NCBI GenBank assembly: GCA_025456385.1
Contig: JALOKS010000001.1
Span: 1 to 37,126, forward strand
Direction: 5' to 3'
DNA length: 37,126 bases
Source: Thermoanaerobaculales bacterium
Lineage (GTDB): Bacteria > Acidobacteriota > Thermoanaerobaculia > Thermoanaerobaculales > Sulfomarinibacteraceae
Shown: piece by piece, positions 14,298 to 22,602 of the stretch
Layout: each line of letters opens with the position of its first letter
How positions within the stretch are numbered: position 1 is the stretch's first letter
Notes under the pieces: model-generated
The model's database searches: none
Seen by the model: only the letters and a program-made list of their open reading frames with translations
Told to the model about the DNA's origin: nothing
Program-made: the position numbers and the translations under genes

Positions 14298-16250
14298 TCA
14301 GAGCTCGATGCCGAGGACCTGGCGTTGGTACGCGCCGAGGCTCGGGTAGGAGCGGAAGGGCTGACCGCGGGCCGCGTCCCAGTCCGGCAGGGGCACCGCG
14401 ACCGAGGCGTCCAGGATCTTGACCGCGAACAGGCGAAAGGCCGCCCAGAGCTCCTCGCCGCCGACCATCGTCCGCGGGTCGAAGCCGTCGCTCGTCACCC
14501 GCAGGCTGCGCGCGCCGCCCGCCGCTCCAGGCTGATCGAGGAGCAGGTCGAGGACGCCGATCGGTTTCGAGCCGGGCCGCGCCACCACCCCGACCGCCAC
14601 CGCCTGCACCTCCCGCAGGTCGAGCTCGCGGCTGTGGCCGCTGCAGTCAACGCGCAGGAGGTGGCCGTCGAGGGCGAGCGGGACGGCCTCGGTCACCTCG
14701 AGGACTGCGGTCCGCGAGGTGGCCGCCGCCGGGTCCGTTGCGGGCGGCCGGTTCGCCGACGGCCCGGCGGCGCCGCGCACGCGCCCGCCCCGGGCGAGGC
14801 CCCACATCGCCACCTCGAGCTCCGGACGGGCATCCGCCGGGGTCTCGGGGTGCTCGAGCGCGGCGCGGACCATCGCCTCGATGCTCGGCGCCTCGAGCAG
14901 GAGGCCGAGCCGTGCCATGCGCAGCAGCACCGCCGCCGGCGTCGAGGACGACGCGCGCTGCCGCGCGAGCTCGAGGGTCTCGACGGCGGACACCACCCGT
15001 TGCTCCTGGTCGAGGATCTCCGCGATCCGCACCGCCGCCAGCGGGTCGATCGCGACCTCGGGAACGTGGACCAGAACCTCCTCCCAGTGCGAGACCACGA
15101 AGCCCGAGTCGTCGGAGCGGAGCGCGCCGAGGATCGCCCGCACCATCGGCTCCACCGCCCGCGCGGTCTCGCCGTGGGCCACAGCCAGGTTCCAGAGCGC
15201 CATCGCCGCGTCGACATTGTCGGGCTGCTTCGCGACCTCGTGCTGGAGCGCCTCCAGGGCCCCTTCGACATCCCCCGTCCTCGCCTTCGCCACCGCGCGG
15301 TCGACGGCGGGGTTCTCCAGCAGGGTGACCTTGTCCTCGATCGCCTGATGGATGAAGCGATCCTCGATCCGGAAGTGGGCCATCACCGCCGCGAAGACCA
15401 CTCCGAACGCGAAGCCCCAGACGTGGGCCCAGAAGCCGACCCCGCCTCCCCCGGACCTGCGCAGCACCGCGTCCATGGCCTGGGCCGACAGCAGCTGGAT
15501 CCCGAACCAGCCGGGGAGGATCACCCAGGCCGGCGCCTGGAAAGGGCCCACCGGCACGCCCAGCCAGAGGAGGAAGCGGACCTGCGAGCGGAAGTAACGC
15601 ACCAGGAACGCGCCCATCACGCCGGCGATGGCGCCGGAGGCCCCCACCAGGGGCACCTCGAGAGCCGGGTAGCGCACGGCGTACATGAGGCCCGCGACCG
15701 CGCCGGCCGCGAGGTAGAAGGCGACGAAGAGGGGGCGCCCCCAGACGTCCTCGACGAAGGGGGCGACGACCCAGAGCATGAGCAGGTTGAGCAGCAGGTG
15801 GAACCACCCGGTGTGCAGGAACTGGTAGGTGACGAGGTCAGCGGCCTCGAGCCTGACCGGGACCAGACCGAAGCGGTAGAGCAACGACTCCTGCAGGCCG
15901 CGGTGGTAGGCGTCGAGGATGGTGTCGAAACGCCGCTGCTCCCACTGCAGGCGCTCGGGATCCGAGGGCGCCCGGGGGCCGTCGCGCCGCATGTGCTCGG
16001 CGAAAGCGACCGCCTTCTCGTCGCCGAGCTCGATGGCGAAGATCTGCAGGAAGCGCTCGTCGATCTCGAGGTAGGGATGCTGGGTGAAGTACCCGAGAGC
16101 CTGGTGGAGGCGAAGGAAGCCGAGCATCTGCTGCTCGTGCTCGCCCGGCGCCATCAGGATGAAGGTCACCGTGCACGCGACGATGATCGAGAACGTGACC
16201 CACGGCAGCCGGCGCACGCTCGTCTGCTCGTGGCCGAGGGGAATGATCAT
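14298..16250 (-). CDS. Rhomboid-family intramembrane protease with long C-terminal repeat region
   Basis: A 650-residue protein. A first membrane helix (about 17-33) is followed by an unusual 100-residue soluble insert, then the rhomboid core: HTGWFHLLLNLLMLW (H151, N155), GASGAIAG (catalytic Ser205) and WAHVWGFAFG (catalytic His276). These show an active serine intramembrane protease. After the last membrane helix (about 290) comes a helical region with TPR-like units (about 310-500), then a linker rich in Ala/Pro/Gly and a C-terminal beta domain (about 545-650). ATG 16250 follows GGAG. The substrate is unknown; the tail may recruit it. Confidence 0.9.
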   Translation of the reverse strand: MIIPLGHEQTSVRRLPWVTFSIIVACTVTFILMAPGEHEQQMLGFLRLHQALGYFTQHPYLEIDERFLQIFAIELGDEKAVAFAEHMRRDGPRAPSDPERLQWEQRRFDTILDAYHRGLQESLLYRFGLVPVRLEAADLVTYQFLHTGWFHLLLNLLMLWVVAPFVEDVWGRPLFVAFYLAAGAVAGLMYAVRYPALEVPLVGASGAIAGVMGAFLVRYFRSQVRFLLWLGVPVGPFQAPAWVILPGWFGIQLLSAQAMDAVLRRSGGGGVGFWAHVWGFAFGVVFAAVMAHFRIEDRFIHQAIEDKVTLLENPAVDRAVAKARTGDVEGALEALQHEVAKQPDNVDAAMALWNLAVAHGETARAVEPMVRAILGALRSDDSGFVVSHWEEVLVHVPEVAIDPLAAVRIAEILDQEQRVVSAVETLELARQRASSSTPAAVLLRMARLGLLLEAPSIEAMVRAALEHPETPADARPELEVAMWGLARGGRVRGAAGPSANRPPATDPAAATSRTAVLEVTEAVPLALDGHLLRVDCSGHSRELDLREVQAVAVGVVARPGSKPIGVLDLLLDQPGAAGGARSLRVTSDGFDPRTMVGGEELWAAFRLFAVKILDASVAVPLPDWDAARGQPFRSYPSLGAYQRQVLGIEL

Positions 16251-16351
16251 GCGGTCTCCAGCCGCCTCCAACGTTACTACAGCGGGCGCCCGCCAGAACC
16301 CGCTCGCCTCGGTCCGAGATGTCTCCCGGTACCCCCCGGGTTCCTGCTGCC

Positions 16352-17602
16352 TTAACCGGGCCCGACCTCGCTCCGCAGCCGCTGCGCGAGCTGCAGCAGG
16401 GCCGGGTCGGTCGGGTGGCGGTCGAGGGCTCGCGCGAGGGTGCTCGCGGCCTCGGCGAAGCGGCCCTGGCGGAGCTGCAGCGAGACCAGGCTCGCCGCCA
16501 GCGGCGCGGAGTCCGGCTCGAGCTCGAGCGCTCGCGCGAGCGCCAGCGCGGCGTCGCTGCCGCGGTCCGCCCGCTCCGCGACCCGTGCGATGCGCGTCAG
16601 GAGGCGGACATCCCCGGGCGCCATGCCCCACGCGCGCCGCAGGTGAGCGAGAGCCGTCGGCGCGTCGCCGCGGCGCTCGGCCAGTGTCGCGAGCGCGAGG
16701 TAGGGGTACGGAGAGCCGGGGTCGAGGCGCAGGGCCTCCTGCGCCGCAGCCAGGGCGCCCGCCGCGTCCCCCTCGAGGTCCCGCGCGACCGCGAGCAGAG
16801 ACCAGCACCGCGCGCGCTGGCCGCGCGCGGCCGGGGGCTTCGCGAGCAGTGCCTCCAGGTGCTGTCGCGCCGGGGCCGGGTCACCGTCATCGATCGACCA
16901 CTGGGCGAGCTCGAGCTGCACGGCCGGCGCCGCGGCGAGCGGAGCCAGGACCTGTCGGGCCTCGAGGTCGAGGCCCAGGCGTCGCAGCTCGCCGGCGAGG
17001 GCGAGCGCGTTGTCGACCCGGCGTCGCGGGTAGAAGCTGTCGCGCAGCTCGAGGCCCCGCATCCGGACCCCTGCCTCCTGCCCGGGTGTCAGGTCGACGG
17101 GCGGCGACCGCAGGCCCGGGGCGATGGCCTCGGCGATCGCCAGCTCGGCAAGCGCGGGCTCGACGCGGCCGTCGGCGAGGAGCGTCAGGGCTCGCAGCCG
17201 CCGCAGACCAGGCAGCGAGGGATCGCGGAGGAGCGCCGCCGCCAGCTGCTGCTCGGCCTCAACCACGTCGCCGCTCAGCAGTGCGGAGCGCGCGAGGTTG
17301 GCCGCCCCCACCGGATGGGCGGGCATCCACCGCGCCTGCAGCGACCCGATGCGGCCGAGCATCGGCGCCAGCACCTCCCGCGGGACCTCGCCGAAGTCGC
17401 GCAGCGCGAGGCGGCGGGTGCGCTCGACGACCGGCGGCCAGGCGATCGCTCGCCCTCCGGCGAGCTTCGCCGCCAGCGCCCCGGGGTTCTCGGGCGCGGT
17501 CGCCCGCGCCCGCAGCCACCACCACCACCCCGCGGTGTCGACGCTGAGAACCGCGGCCGCGGCGATGGCGAGGCCGATCCACGCCCGCTTCCCCGGGCTC
17601 AC
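16352..17602 (-). CDS. Membrane-anchored TPR protein
   Basis: A 416-residue protein with one N-terminal membrane helix (about 7-27, ending in WWWWLRAR) and a long run of TPR-type helices, clearest from about 240 to the end (AAGALAAAQEALRLDPGSPY, then three more units). The GTG at 17602 overlaps the stop of the MurB-like gene in GTGA, so the pair is coupled. It resembles the TPR membrane proteins often found in O-antigen ligase or envelope loci, but no specific partner is visible. Function unknown. Confidence 0.75.
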   Translation of the reverse strand: MSPGKRAWIGLAIAAAAVLSVDTAGWWWWLRARATAPENPGALAAKLAGGRAIAWPPVVERTRRLALRDFGEVPREVLAPMLGRIGSLQARWMPAHPVGAANLARSALLSGDVVEAEQQLAAALLRDPSLPGLRRLRALTLLADGRVEPALAELAIAEAIAPGLRSPPVDLTPGQEAGVRMRGLELRDSFYPRRRVDNALALAGELRRLGLDLEARQVLAPLAAAPAVQLELAQWSIDDGDPAPARQHLEALLAKPPAARGQRARCWSLLAVARDLEGDAAGALAAAQEALRLDPGSPYPYLALATLAERRGDAPTALAHLRRAWGMAPGDVRLLTRIARVAERADRGSDAALALARALELEPDSAPLAASLVSLQLRQGRFAEAASTLARALDRHPTDPALLQLAQRLRSEVGPG

Positions 17603-18516
17603 GGGTCGATGCCCTCCCCGTCCTCGTCGACGAAACAGAGCGCCGAACGCAGCACGGTTCCGGTCCGCGCCGTCACGCGATCGCGGGCCAGCCGCACGAG
17701 GTCCAGGACCTCGGCGGCCCGCGCGTTCTTGGCGGTCGAGACGCGGTTGGCGCCATCCGACGCCAGGCTCGCTCCGCCCACCGTGAGGCCGAGGCACCCG
17801 GCATCGGCGAGCACGGTCTCCGCCCGCACGCCCTCCGAGCCGACGAAGACGGGCGCCGTGGTGCGGGGTCGCCGTGGCGGCGGCCCGCCCGCGTCCCCGC
17901 GCCGCCGGTGCAGGTCGTGGCGGCCGTCGGCCGCGAGGTGCAGCCGCGCCCTGATGACGACCCGACGCCGGAGATCGAGCCTGCGGCGTGAATCGGGCTC
18001 CACCGACCGGGTGGTCAGTCGCAGCCGCTCGACCGCGGCACCGGGTCGCGCCACCTCCACCCAGTCCAGGACGCCGTCGAGCGGGAAGTCGCCCCGTCCG
18101 GAGGCCTGGATCACTCCGCCGACCGTGCTCGAGGCGGCGGCAAGGGGCTGCGTGCCCGGGAGGCCGGTCCGTGCCGCGGCTCGGCACACCTGTGCCATCA
18201 TGGCACCACCGCCTGCGACCGCACCCTCGAGCTCGAGCTCCCACAGGCCCAGGCTTCCGCTGAGGTTGAGCACCGGCACCCGCAGCCCGCGGTCCGAGGG
18301 CACGAGGCGGCTGCCCGAGCCGAGGACCAGCCACTGCCGGCCGTGGGTCGCGAGCAGGTCAAGGGCCCGCTGAAGCCCGTCGGCACTGCGACATCTGATC
18401 AGCAGGTCGGCCGTGCCGCCGACGCCGAGGGCGGTCCAGGCGCGGAGGTCGACCCGCTCGTGGATCTCGGGCTCGCCGCCCTGCTGCAGGCTCCGGAGGT
18501 CTTTCTTCAGGCTCAC
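17599..18516 (-). CDS. MurB-like FAD-binding protein, probably degenerate
   Basis: A 305-residue protein resembling UDP-N-acetylenolpyruvoylglucosamine reductase. It has the FAD-binding start TALGVGGTADLLIRC, the LPGTQPLAAASSTVGGVIQASGR stretch (family: PGTVGGA..NAGA) and a C-terminal AGCLGLTVGGASLAS plus SDGANRVSTAKNARAAEVL (family: GGA..S..HANF). However, the YRxS region is not recognisable, and the region where MurB has its catalytic LExE reads VLRSALCFV, so the catalytic Glu appears lost. It may be a paralogue with another role. The GTG at 18516 gives a normal length; an earlier GTG at 18594 would overlap the sigma-54 promoter on the other strand. Confidence 0.7.
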   Translation of the reverse strand: MSLKKDLRSLQQGGEPEIHERVDLRAWTALGVGGTADLLIRCRSADGLQRALDLLATHGRQWLVLGSGSRLVPSDRGLRVPVLNLSGSLGLWELELEGAVAGGGAMMAQVCRAAARTGLPGTQPLAAASSTVGGVIQASGRGDFPLDGVLDWVEVARPGAAVERLRLTTRSVEPDSRRRLDLRRRVVIRARLHLAADGRHDLHRRRGDAGGPPPRRPRTTAPVFVGSEGVRAETVLADAGCLGLTVGGASLASDGANRVSTAKNARAAEVLDLVRLARDRVTARTGTVLRSALCFVDEDGEGIDP

Positions 18517-18556
18517 GAACCGGTCCCGGACGCCAGACGGCAGGTTCTGAAGATGC

Positions 18557-18572
18557 TGGCACGCACTTTGCT
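18557..18572 (+). promoter_or_regulatory. Consensus sigma-54 promoter
   Basis: TGGCACGCACTTTGCT on the plus strand matches the sigma-54 consensus TGGCACG-N4-TTGCW at every fixed base, with GG (18558-18559) and GC (18570-18571) exactly 10 nt apart. It points rightwards, against all neighbouring genes. Transcription should start near 18583. I found no other equally good site in this window, so chance is unlikely. The adjacent gene encodes a sigma-54 activator. Confidence 0.8.
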
Positions 18573-18582
18573 TTCTATGGCG

Positions 18583-18666
18583 GCAGCCGGACACCCAACG
18601 ATCCGGTCCACCGCATCATACCTCCTCCTTCCTCCTGCGGGCCCCCCGGCCCGCACCCTTTTTTTT
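18583..18666 (+). ncRNA. Probable sigma-54-dependent small RNA (about 84 nt)
   Basis: A transcript from the sigma-54 promoter to the intrinsic terminator would be about 84 nt. It has three parts. A 5' stem (CCGGA 18587-18591 with TCCGG 18602-18606, 10-nt loop) is followed by an unpaired stretch that includes ACCTCCTCCTTCCTCCT (18620-18636), which is complementary to Shine-Dalgarno sequences. A terminator hairpin with a T8 run ends it. No rightward protein-coding frame of any length fits. The overlap with the antisense strand of the MurB-like leader is noted under alternatives. Target mRNAs are unknown; pairing with ribosome binding sites is inferred from the sequence. Confidence 0.65.
18636..18666 (+). 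terminator. Intrinsic terminator of the small RNA
   Basis: TGCGGGCC (18636-18643), a CCCC loop, GGCCCGCA (18648-18655), then CCC and eight T (18659-18666). It is a textbook plus-strand Rho-independent terminator. All genes around it run leftwards, so only a short rightward transcript can use it. Confidence 0.85.
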
Positions 18667-18711
18667 GCGAGCCGGATCATCCCTGCTCCCCGGTCGCTCC
18701 GTTCGAGCGTC

Positions 18712-21700
18712 TCACCCGTCGTCCTCCAGGTCCGTGAGGCAGAGATTGCGGATGTGGTAGAGCAGCACCTGGCGCGAGATGCCGAGCTCGCGCGCCGCGG
18801 CGCTGCGGTTGCCGCCGTGCCGCGAGAGGGCCGCGGTCAGGAAGCGGCGCCGAAAGTCCTGCTGGGCCTGCTCCCAGGTCGCCGCCGGTGCCGGCTCCTC
18901 GCCGGCGCAGGGCAGGTGCTCGGGGCGCACGACGCCGCCGCGCGCCCTGACCATCGCCACCTCGACCACCTGCTTGAGCTCGCGGACGTTGCCCGGCCAG
19001 TGGTACCGGCGCAACGCGCCTTCGGCCTCGGCGCTCCACGACGGCAGTCGCAGCCCGTGGCGGGCGCAGGCCTCGCGCTCGAAGAGAGAGCGCAGGAGCG
19101 GAATGTCCTCGCTCCGCTCCCGCAGGGGCGGGATGAGCACGTCCGGCGCCGCGATGCGGAAGAAGAGGTCGCGGCGGAAGGCGCCGTCCCGCATCCGCCG
19201 TTTGAGGTCGCGGTGGGTCGCCGAAACGATGCGGACATCGACCCGCCGCGCCTGGTGGGCGCCGACAGCCCGCACCTCGCCGGATTCGATGAAGCGCAGC
19301 AGCTTGACCTGGAGCCCGGGGTCGAGGTCACCGATCTCGTCGAGGAAGAGCGTGCCGCCGTCGGCAGCGACCGCCAGGCCCAGTCGTGAGCGGTCGGCGC
19401 CCGTGAAGGCCCCTTTGACCGATCCGAAGAGCTCCGCCTCGAGGAGGCTGCCGGGGATGGCGGCGATGTTGACCGCGACGAAGGCGCCGGAACGGCCCGA
19501 GAGGCGGTGCAGCGCTCGCGCTGCGACCTCCTTGCCGACGCCCGTCTCACCGAGGAGGAGGATCGGAAGGTGGGTCGGTCCGAGCTCGCGCAGCTCGCTG
19601 CGAAGCCACCTCGCCGCCTCCGACACGCCAGCGAAGCCGGTGTCGTCGACCTCGCCGCTCGTCGCCACCCGGCCTCTCGGCAGCACGAGGTCGAGAATGC
19701 CGAGGATGAGATGCCGGACCGGTCCCTCGCTGAGCTCACCCCCGAGCGGAACCACGAGCAGCCGGCCATGACGCATCTCGGGTCCCGGAGGCCCGTCGCC
19801 GTGGCGCCACAGGAGGCTGCGGTCGGCGCCGTCCCGGATTTCGAGCCCTCCCACCCCGAGCGCGGCGAGCAGCGTGGCCGCCTCCGCGGGCTCTCCGCCG
19901 TCGACACCGCCCCTCTCCACGACCCTGGCGAGCGCGGTAACGACCTCCCCCGCGCGGCCGGCGACGCCGTCGCAGGCGTCAGCCCAACCCACCAGCCCAG
20001 CCGCGCGGAGGGTCCGTGCCGCGCGCCGCCGGCGCTCGGGTTCGACCGCCAGCCGGCGTCCGGCGACCCGCTCGGCAAGAACGAGGGCGAGCGCGCCGGC
20101 GGGTGTCTCGACATCGATCTCGACGGCCCCGGCCGCAACCCGACCGCTGTCGGAGGGGCCCGCGAGGAGGGCGGCCGCCTGCGCCACCCCCCACCCGTCA
20201 CCGGGCGCCGCGGGCGGTCGGTCGCCGGCCGCGGCGGCGCTCAGCGCCAGCCACGCCTCGCCCTCCTGACCGGCCCGCCGCAGCAGCTCCGCGGCGCGGC
20301 GCGGGTCGCCGTCGAGCAATGCGGCGGCTCCCCGCAGGAGGCTCAGCCCTTCGTCGAAGCGGGCGTCGCCGTTCGCGACCGTCCGCGAAAAATCCTCCAG
20401 GCGCCGGCGGAATGCGACTTCGTCACCGACGGCGAGCGCGAGCCTCGCCAGCTCGCCCTTCGCGAAGGGGTCCACCGGGTCGAGCTCGAGCAGTCGCTCG
20501 AGCCGCTCCGCGGCCTGCTCCACCCGCATCTGGTCGACGTCGGCGACCGCGAGGTTGAAGAGCGGACCCGAGATGAGGTGCGCGAAGCCGGCCGCCCGCA
20601 GCAGCTGATAAGCGAGCAGATCGTGCCGCACCGCCACCCGGCTCTCGCCGAGAGCGAGGGCCGCGGCACCGAGGTCGAGCTCGAGCATCCCGCGCAGGCC
20701 CGGCCCCATCGGGTTCCGCGCCAGCACCCGCAGCAACCGCCGCGCTGCGGAGGCGTCGCCCCGGTCGATCAGCGCAACCGCCTCGCGGTGAGCCGCACGG
20801 ACCCGCAGTGCGGTGTGCCGACCGGCGAGAGCCCGCGTCGCGCGGGTCCCGGGTCTCCCGCCGGGTGGGTCCGCGAAGAGGAGATCGATCTCGATCCGCC
20901 GCGCGACGAGCTCGCCGAGGCCCGGGCGGCACGCCGCGAGCGCCGCCCGCGGCGGCGCGCGGTCCGCTTCGGGGTTGCAGCGCTGGCCGACCAGCACCAG
21001 GGCCGCCGCCTCGGCTGCCGCTCGCGGCTGTGATCTCGCCTCGTCGAGGGAAGGGACCCGCCGCGCCGCACCCGGCGCCGGGTCCAGGTTGTCGAGCCAG
21101 ACGGTCAGCGCACCGCGACCTGCCGGCGCGACGCCCGCGAGGGCGGTGCGTGCTCCCGCGAGGTCGAGCACGGCCAGGCAGGCTTCGGCAAGCAGCAGCT
21201 GCAGCCGATCGCCGAGGGCTCCGCCGGCGAGCTGCGCCAGGAGCTCCCGCACGAGACCTGAGTCGAGGCGGTCGAGGCTCCCTCTCGCCCACGCCTCGAG
21301 CTCCTCCGCGTCACCGCTGCCGAGGGCCTCATGCAGCAGCCGCTGGGGGCTCCCGGGCGCGTGCAGGGCCGCCACCTGGAGGTGCCGCGGGTCCGCCGCG
21401 AGCGCCCGTGGTTCCGGAAGCCGCCAGCGTCCCTCGGACTCCACGACTCCGAGAAACCGGCGCTGGATCTCCAGATCCGCCGGTGGGAGCGCCGCGTGCA
21501 GCGCGAGAAAGCCGGGCGGCAGGCCGTCCGGCGCCAGCGCCAGCCAGCTCTCCAGGATCGACCCGCCGCTCCCGGCCGCGGGCCCGCCCGGCGGCCGCCG
21601 CCGCGGCGCCGGCGTCAGCCTCCGCAGGAGGCCGTTCGTGAGGGCCCCCCGATCGGCCGCTGCAAAGGGCTCGAACCGCCGCTGCCGGGCGTCAATGAGC

Positions 21701-22602
21701 TCCTGAGCGACCGCGGGCGGTACGCCGGTGATCGCGAGGTTGCGGGGCGAGATCCCCGCACCGGGCGGCGGCGGCTCAGCCGCCCAGCCGCGGGGAAAGA
21801 GCCCCACCGCGACCGCGCTGCAGCCCTCCCGCTGCGCCCAACGGGCCAGTGCGTTGAGCTCTCCGTGCGACAGCCTGCCGACCACGATCAGGGCGCCGTT
21901 CTCCCCCGGAGTCCGCGCCCACCGCTGATCGGCGCCCGGCTCGTCGGCCGCCTCCAACCACGCCGACCGGCCGCGGCGGCGCAACGCGCACCAGAGGGCC
22001 GCCGCGAGCCGCCGCGCCGTCTCCTCGGGGGGGACCCGCCACTGGTGGAGATCGCCCTCAGCCGGCAGCGGCAGAGGGTCCCACCGGAGAGCCCAGAGCG
22101 CCCGGGCCGTCAGGGGGTCGAGCGATCCTCCCAGCTCTCGCAGCTGTCGTGCGAGCGCGCCCTCGAGGGACAGCCCGGGCTCCGCCCGGTTGCCGTCGAG
22201 CTCCCCCGGCGGGAGCCCGGTGGCGCGCGCGACCCGATCGATGACCGCAGCACGGGCGGCCTCCATGGCGCCCTCGCCGCCGCCGAGGCGATCGAGGAGC
22301 GGCGACAGCGGGCACGGAAGGCGGCCGAGCACCGCCCGCACGCCCTCCTCGCAGCGATGCAGCCGGAGCCCGGCAAAGGCCGCGCGGCCGAGCCAGAGGT
22401 CGAAGTCGCTCAGGAGGGACGCGGCCGCCGTCAGCTGGACCGCGGCGCGGAGGCGGTCCCGGCGCGACAGCGAGGCGGCGTTCACCGCGCGACGGGTGGT
22501 TGCCGTCTCCTCGGCGACGAACGGGGCGAGCCGCGGCAGGGGTAGGCTCGGGTGCTCGACCAGCAGGGCCGCAGGCTCCGGTATCCGCACGTCCCTACCC
22601 AT
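18712..22602 (-). CDS. Very large sigma-54-dependent transcriptional activator
   Basis: A 1296-residue protein. The C-terminal third is a complete enhancer-binding protein: Walker A GETGVGKE (1018-1025), the sigma-54 contact loop GAFTGA (1064-1069), Walker B GGTLFLDEIGDL (about 1082-1093), PPLRERSEDIP and WPGNVRELK, then a Fis-type helix-turn-helix (about 1251-1287, NRSAAARELGISRQVLLYHI). The first 900 residues are Ala/Leu/Arg-rich helices resembling TPR or related repeats, with no receiver, GAF or PAS domain that I recognise. It probably responds to a protein partner or ligand through that region. ATG 22602 overlaps aroA by 8 nt. Its natural targets may include the adjacent sigma-54 promoter. 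Confidence 0.9.
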   Translation of the reverse strand: MGRDVRIPEPAALLVEHPSLPLPRLAPFVAEETATTRRAVNAASLSRRDRLRAAVQLTAAASLLSDFDLWLGRAAFAGLRLHRCEEGVRAVLGRLPCPLSPLLDRLGGGEGAMEAARAAVIDRVARATGLPPGELDGNRAEPGLSLEGALARQLRELGGSLDPLTARALWALRWDPLPLPAEGDLHQWRVPPEETARRLAAALWCALRRRGRSAWLEAADEPGADQRWARTPGENGALIVVGRLSHGELNALARWAQREGCSAVAVGLFPRGWAAEPPPPGAGISPRNLAITGVPPAVAQELIDARQRRFEPFAAADRGALTNGLLRRLTPAPRRRPPGGPAAGSGGSILESWLALAPDGLPPGFLALHAALPPADLEIQRRFLGVVESEGRWRLPEPRALAADPRHLQVAALHAPGSPQRLLHEALGSGDAEELEAWARGSLDRLDSGLVRELLAQLAGGALGDRLQLLLAEACLAVLDLAGARTALAGVAPAGRGALTVWLDNLDPAPGAARRVPSLDEARSQPRAAAEAAALVLVGQRCNPEADRAPPRAALAACRPGLGELVARRIEIDLLFADPPGGRPGTRATRALAGRHTALRVRAAHREAVALIDRGDASAARRLLRVLARNPMGPGLRGMLELDLGAAALALGESRVAVRHDLLAYQLLRAAGFAHLISGPLFNLAVADVDQMRVEQAAERLERLLELDPVDPFAKGELARLALAVGDEVAFRRRLEDFSRTVANGDARFDEGLSLLRGAAALLDGDPRRAAELLRRAGQEGEAWLALSAAAAGDRPPAAPGDGWGVAQAAALLAGPSDSGRVAAGAVEIDVETPAGALALVLAERVAGRRLAVEPERRRRAARTLRAAGLVGWADACDGVAGRAGEVVTALARVVERGGVDGGEPAEAATLLAALGVGGLEIRDGADRSLLWRHGDGPPGPEMRHGRLLVVPLGGELSEGPVRHLILGILDLVLPRGRVATSGEVDDTGFAGVSEAARWLRSELRELGPTHLPILLLGETGVGKEVAARALHRLSGRSGAFVAVNIAAIPGSLLEAELFGSVKGAFTGADRSRLGLAVAADGGTLFLDEIGDLDPGLQVKLLRFIESGEVRAVGAHQARRVDVRIVSATHRDLKRRMRDGAFRRDLFFRIAAPDVLIPPLRERSEDIPLLRSLFEREACARHGLRLPSWSAEAEGALRRYHWPGNVRELKQVVEVAMVRARGGVVRPEHLPCAGEEPAPAATWEQAQQDFRRRFLTAALSRHGGNRSAAARELGISRQVLLYHIRNLCLTDLEDDG

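Noticed and set aside
18190..18215. A second TGGCAC on the plus strand, as a possible sigma-54 site
   Set aside because: GC is not at the required 10-nt spacing (the sequence there is TG) and it lies inside the MurB-like gene.
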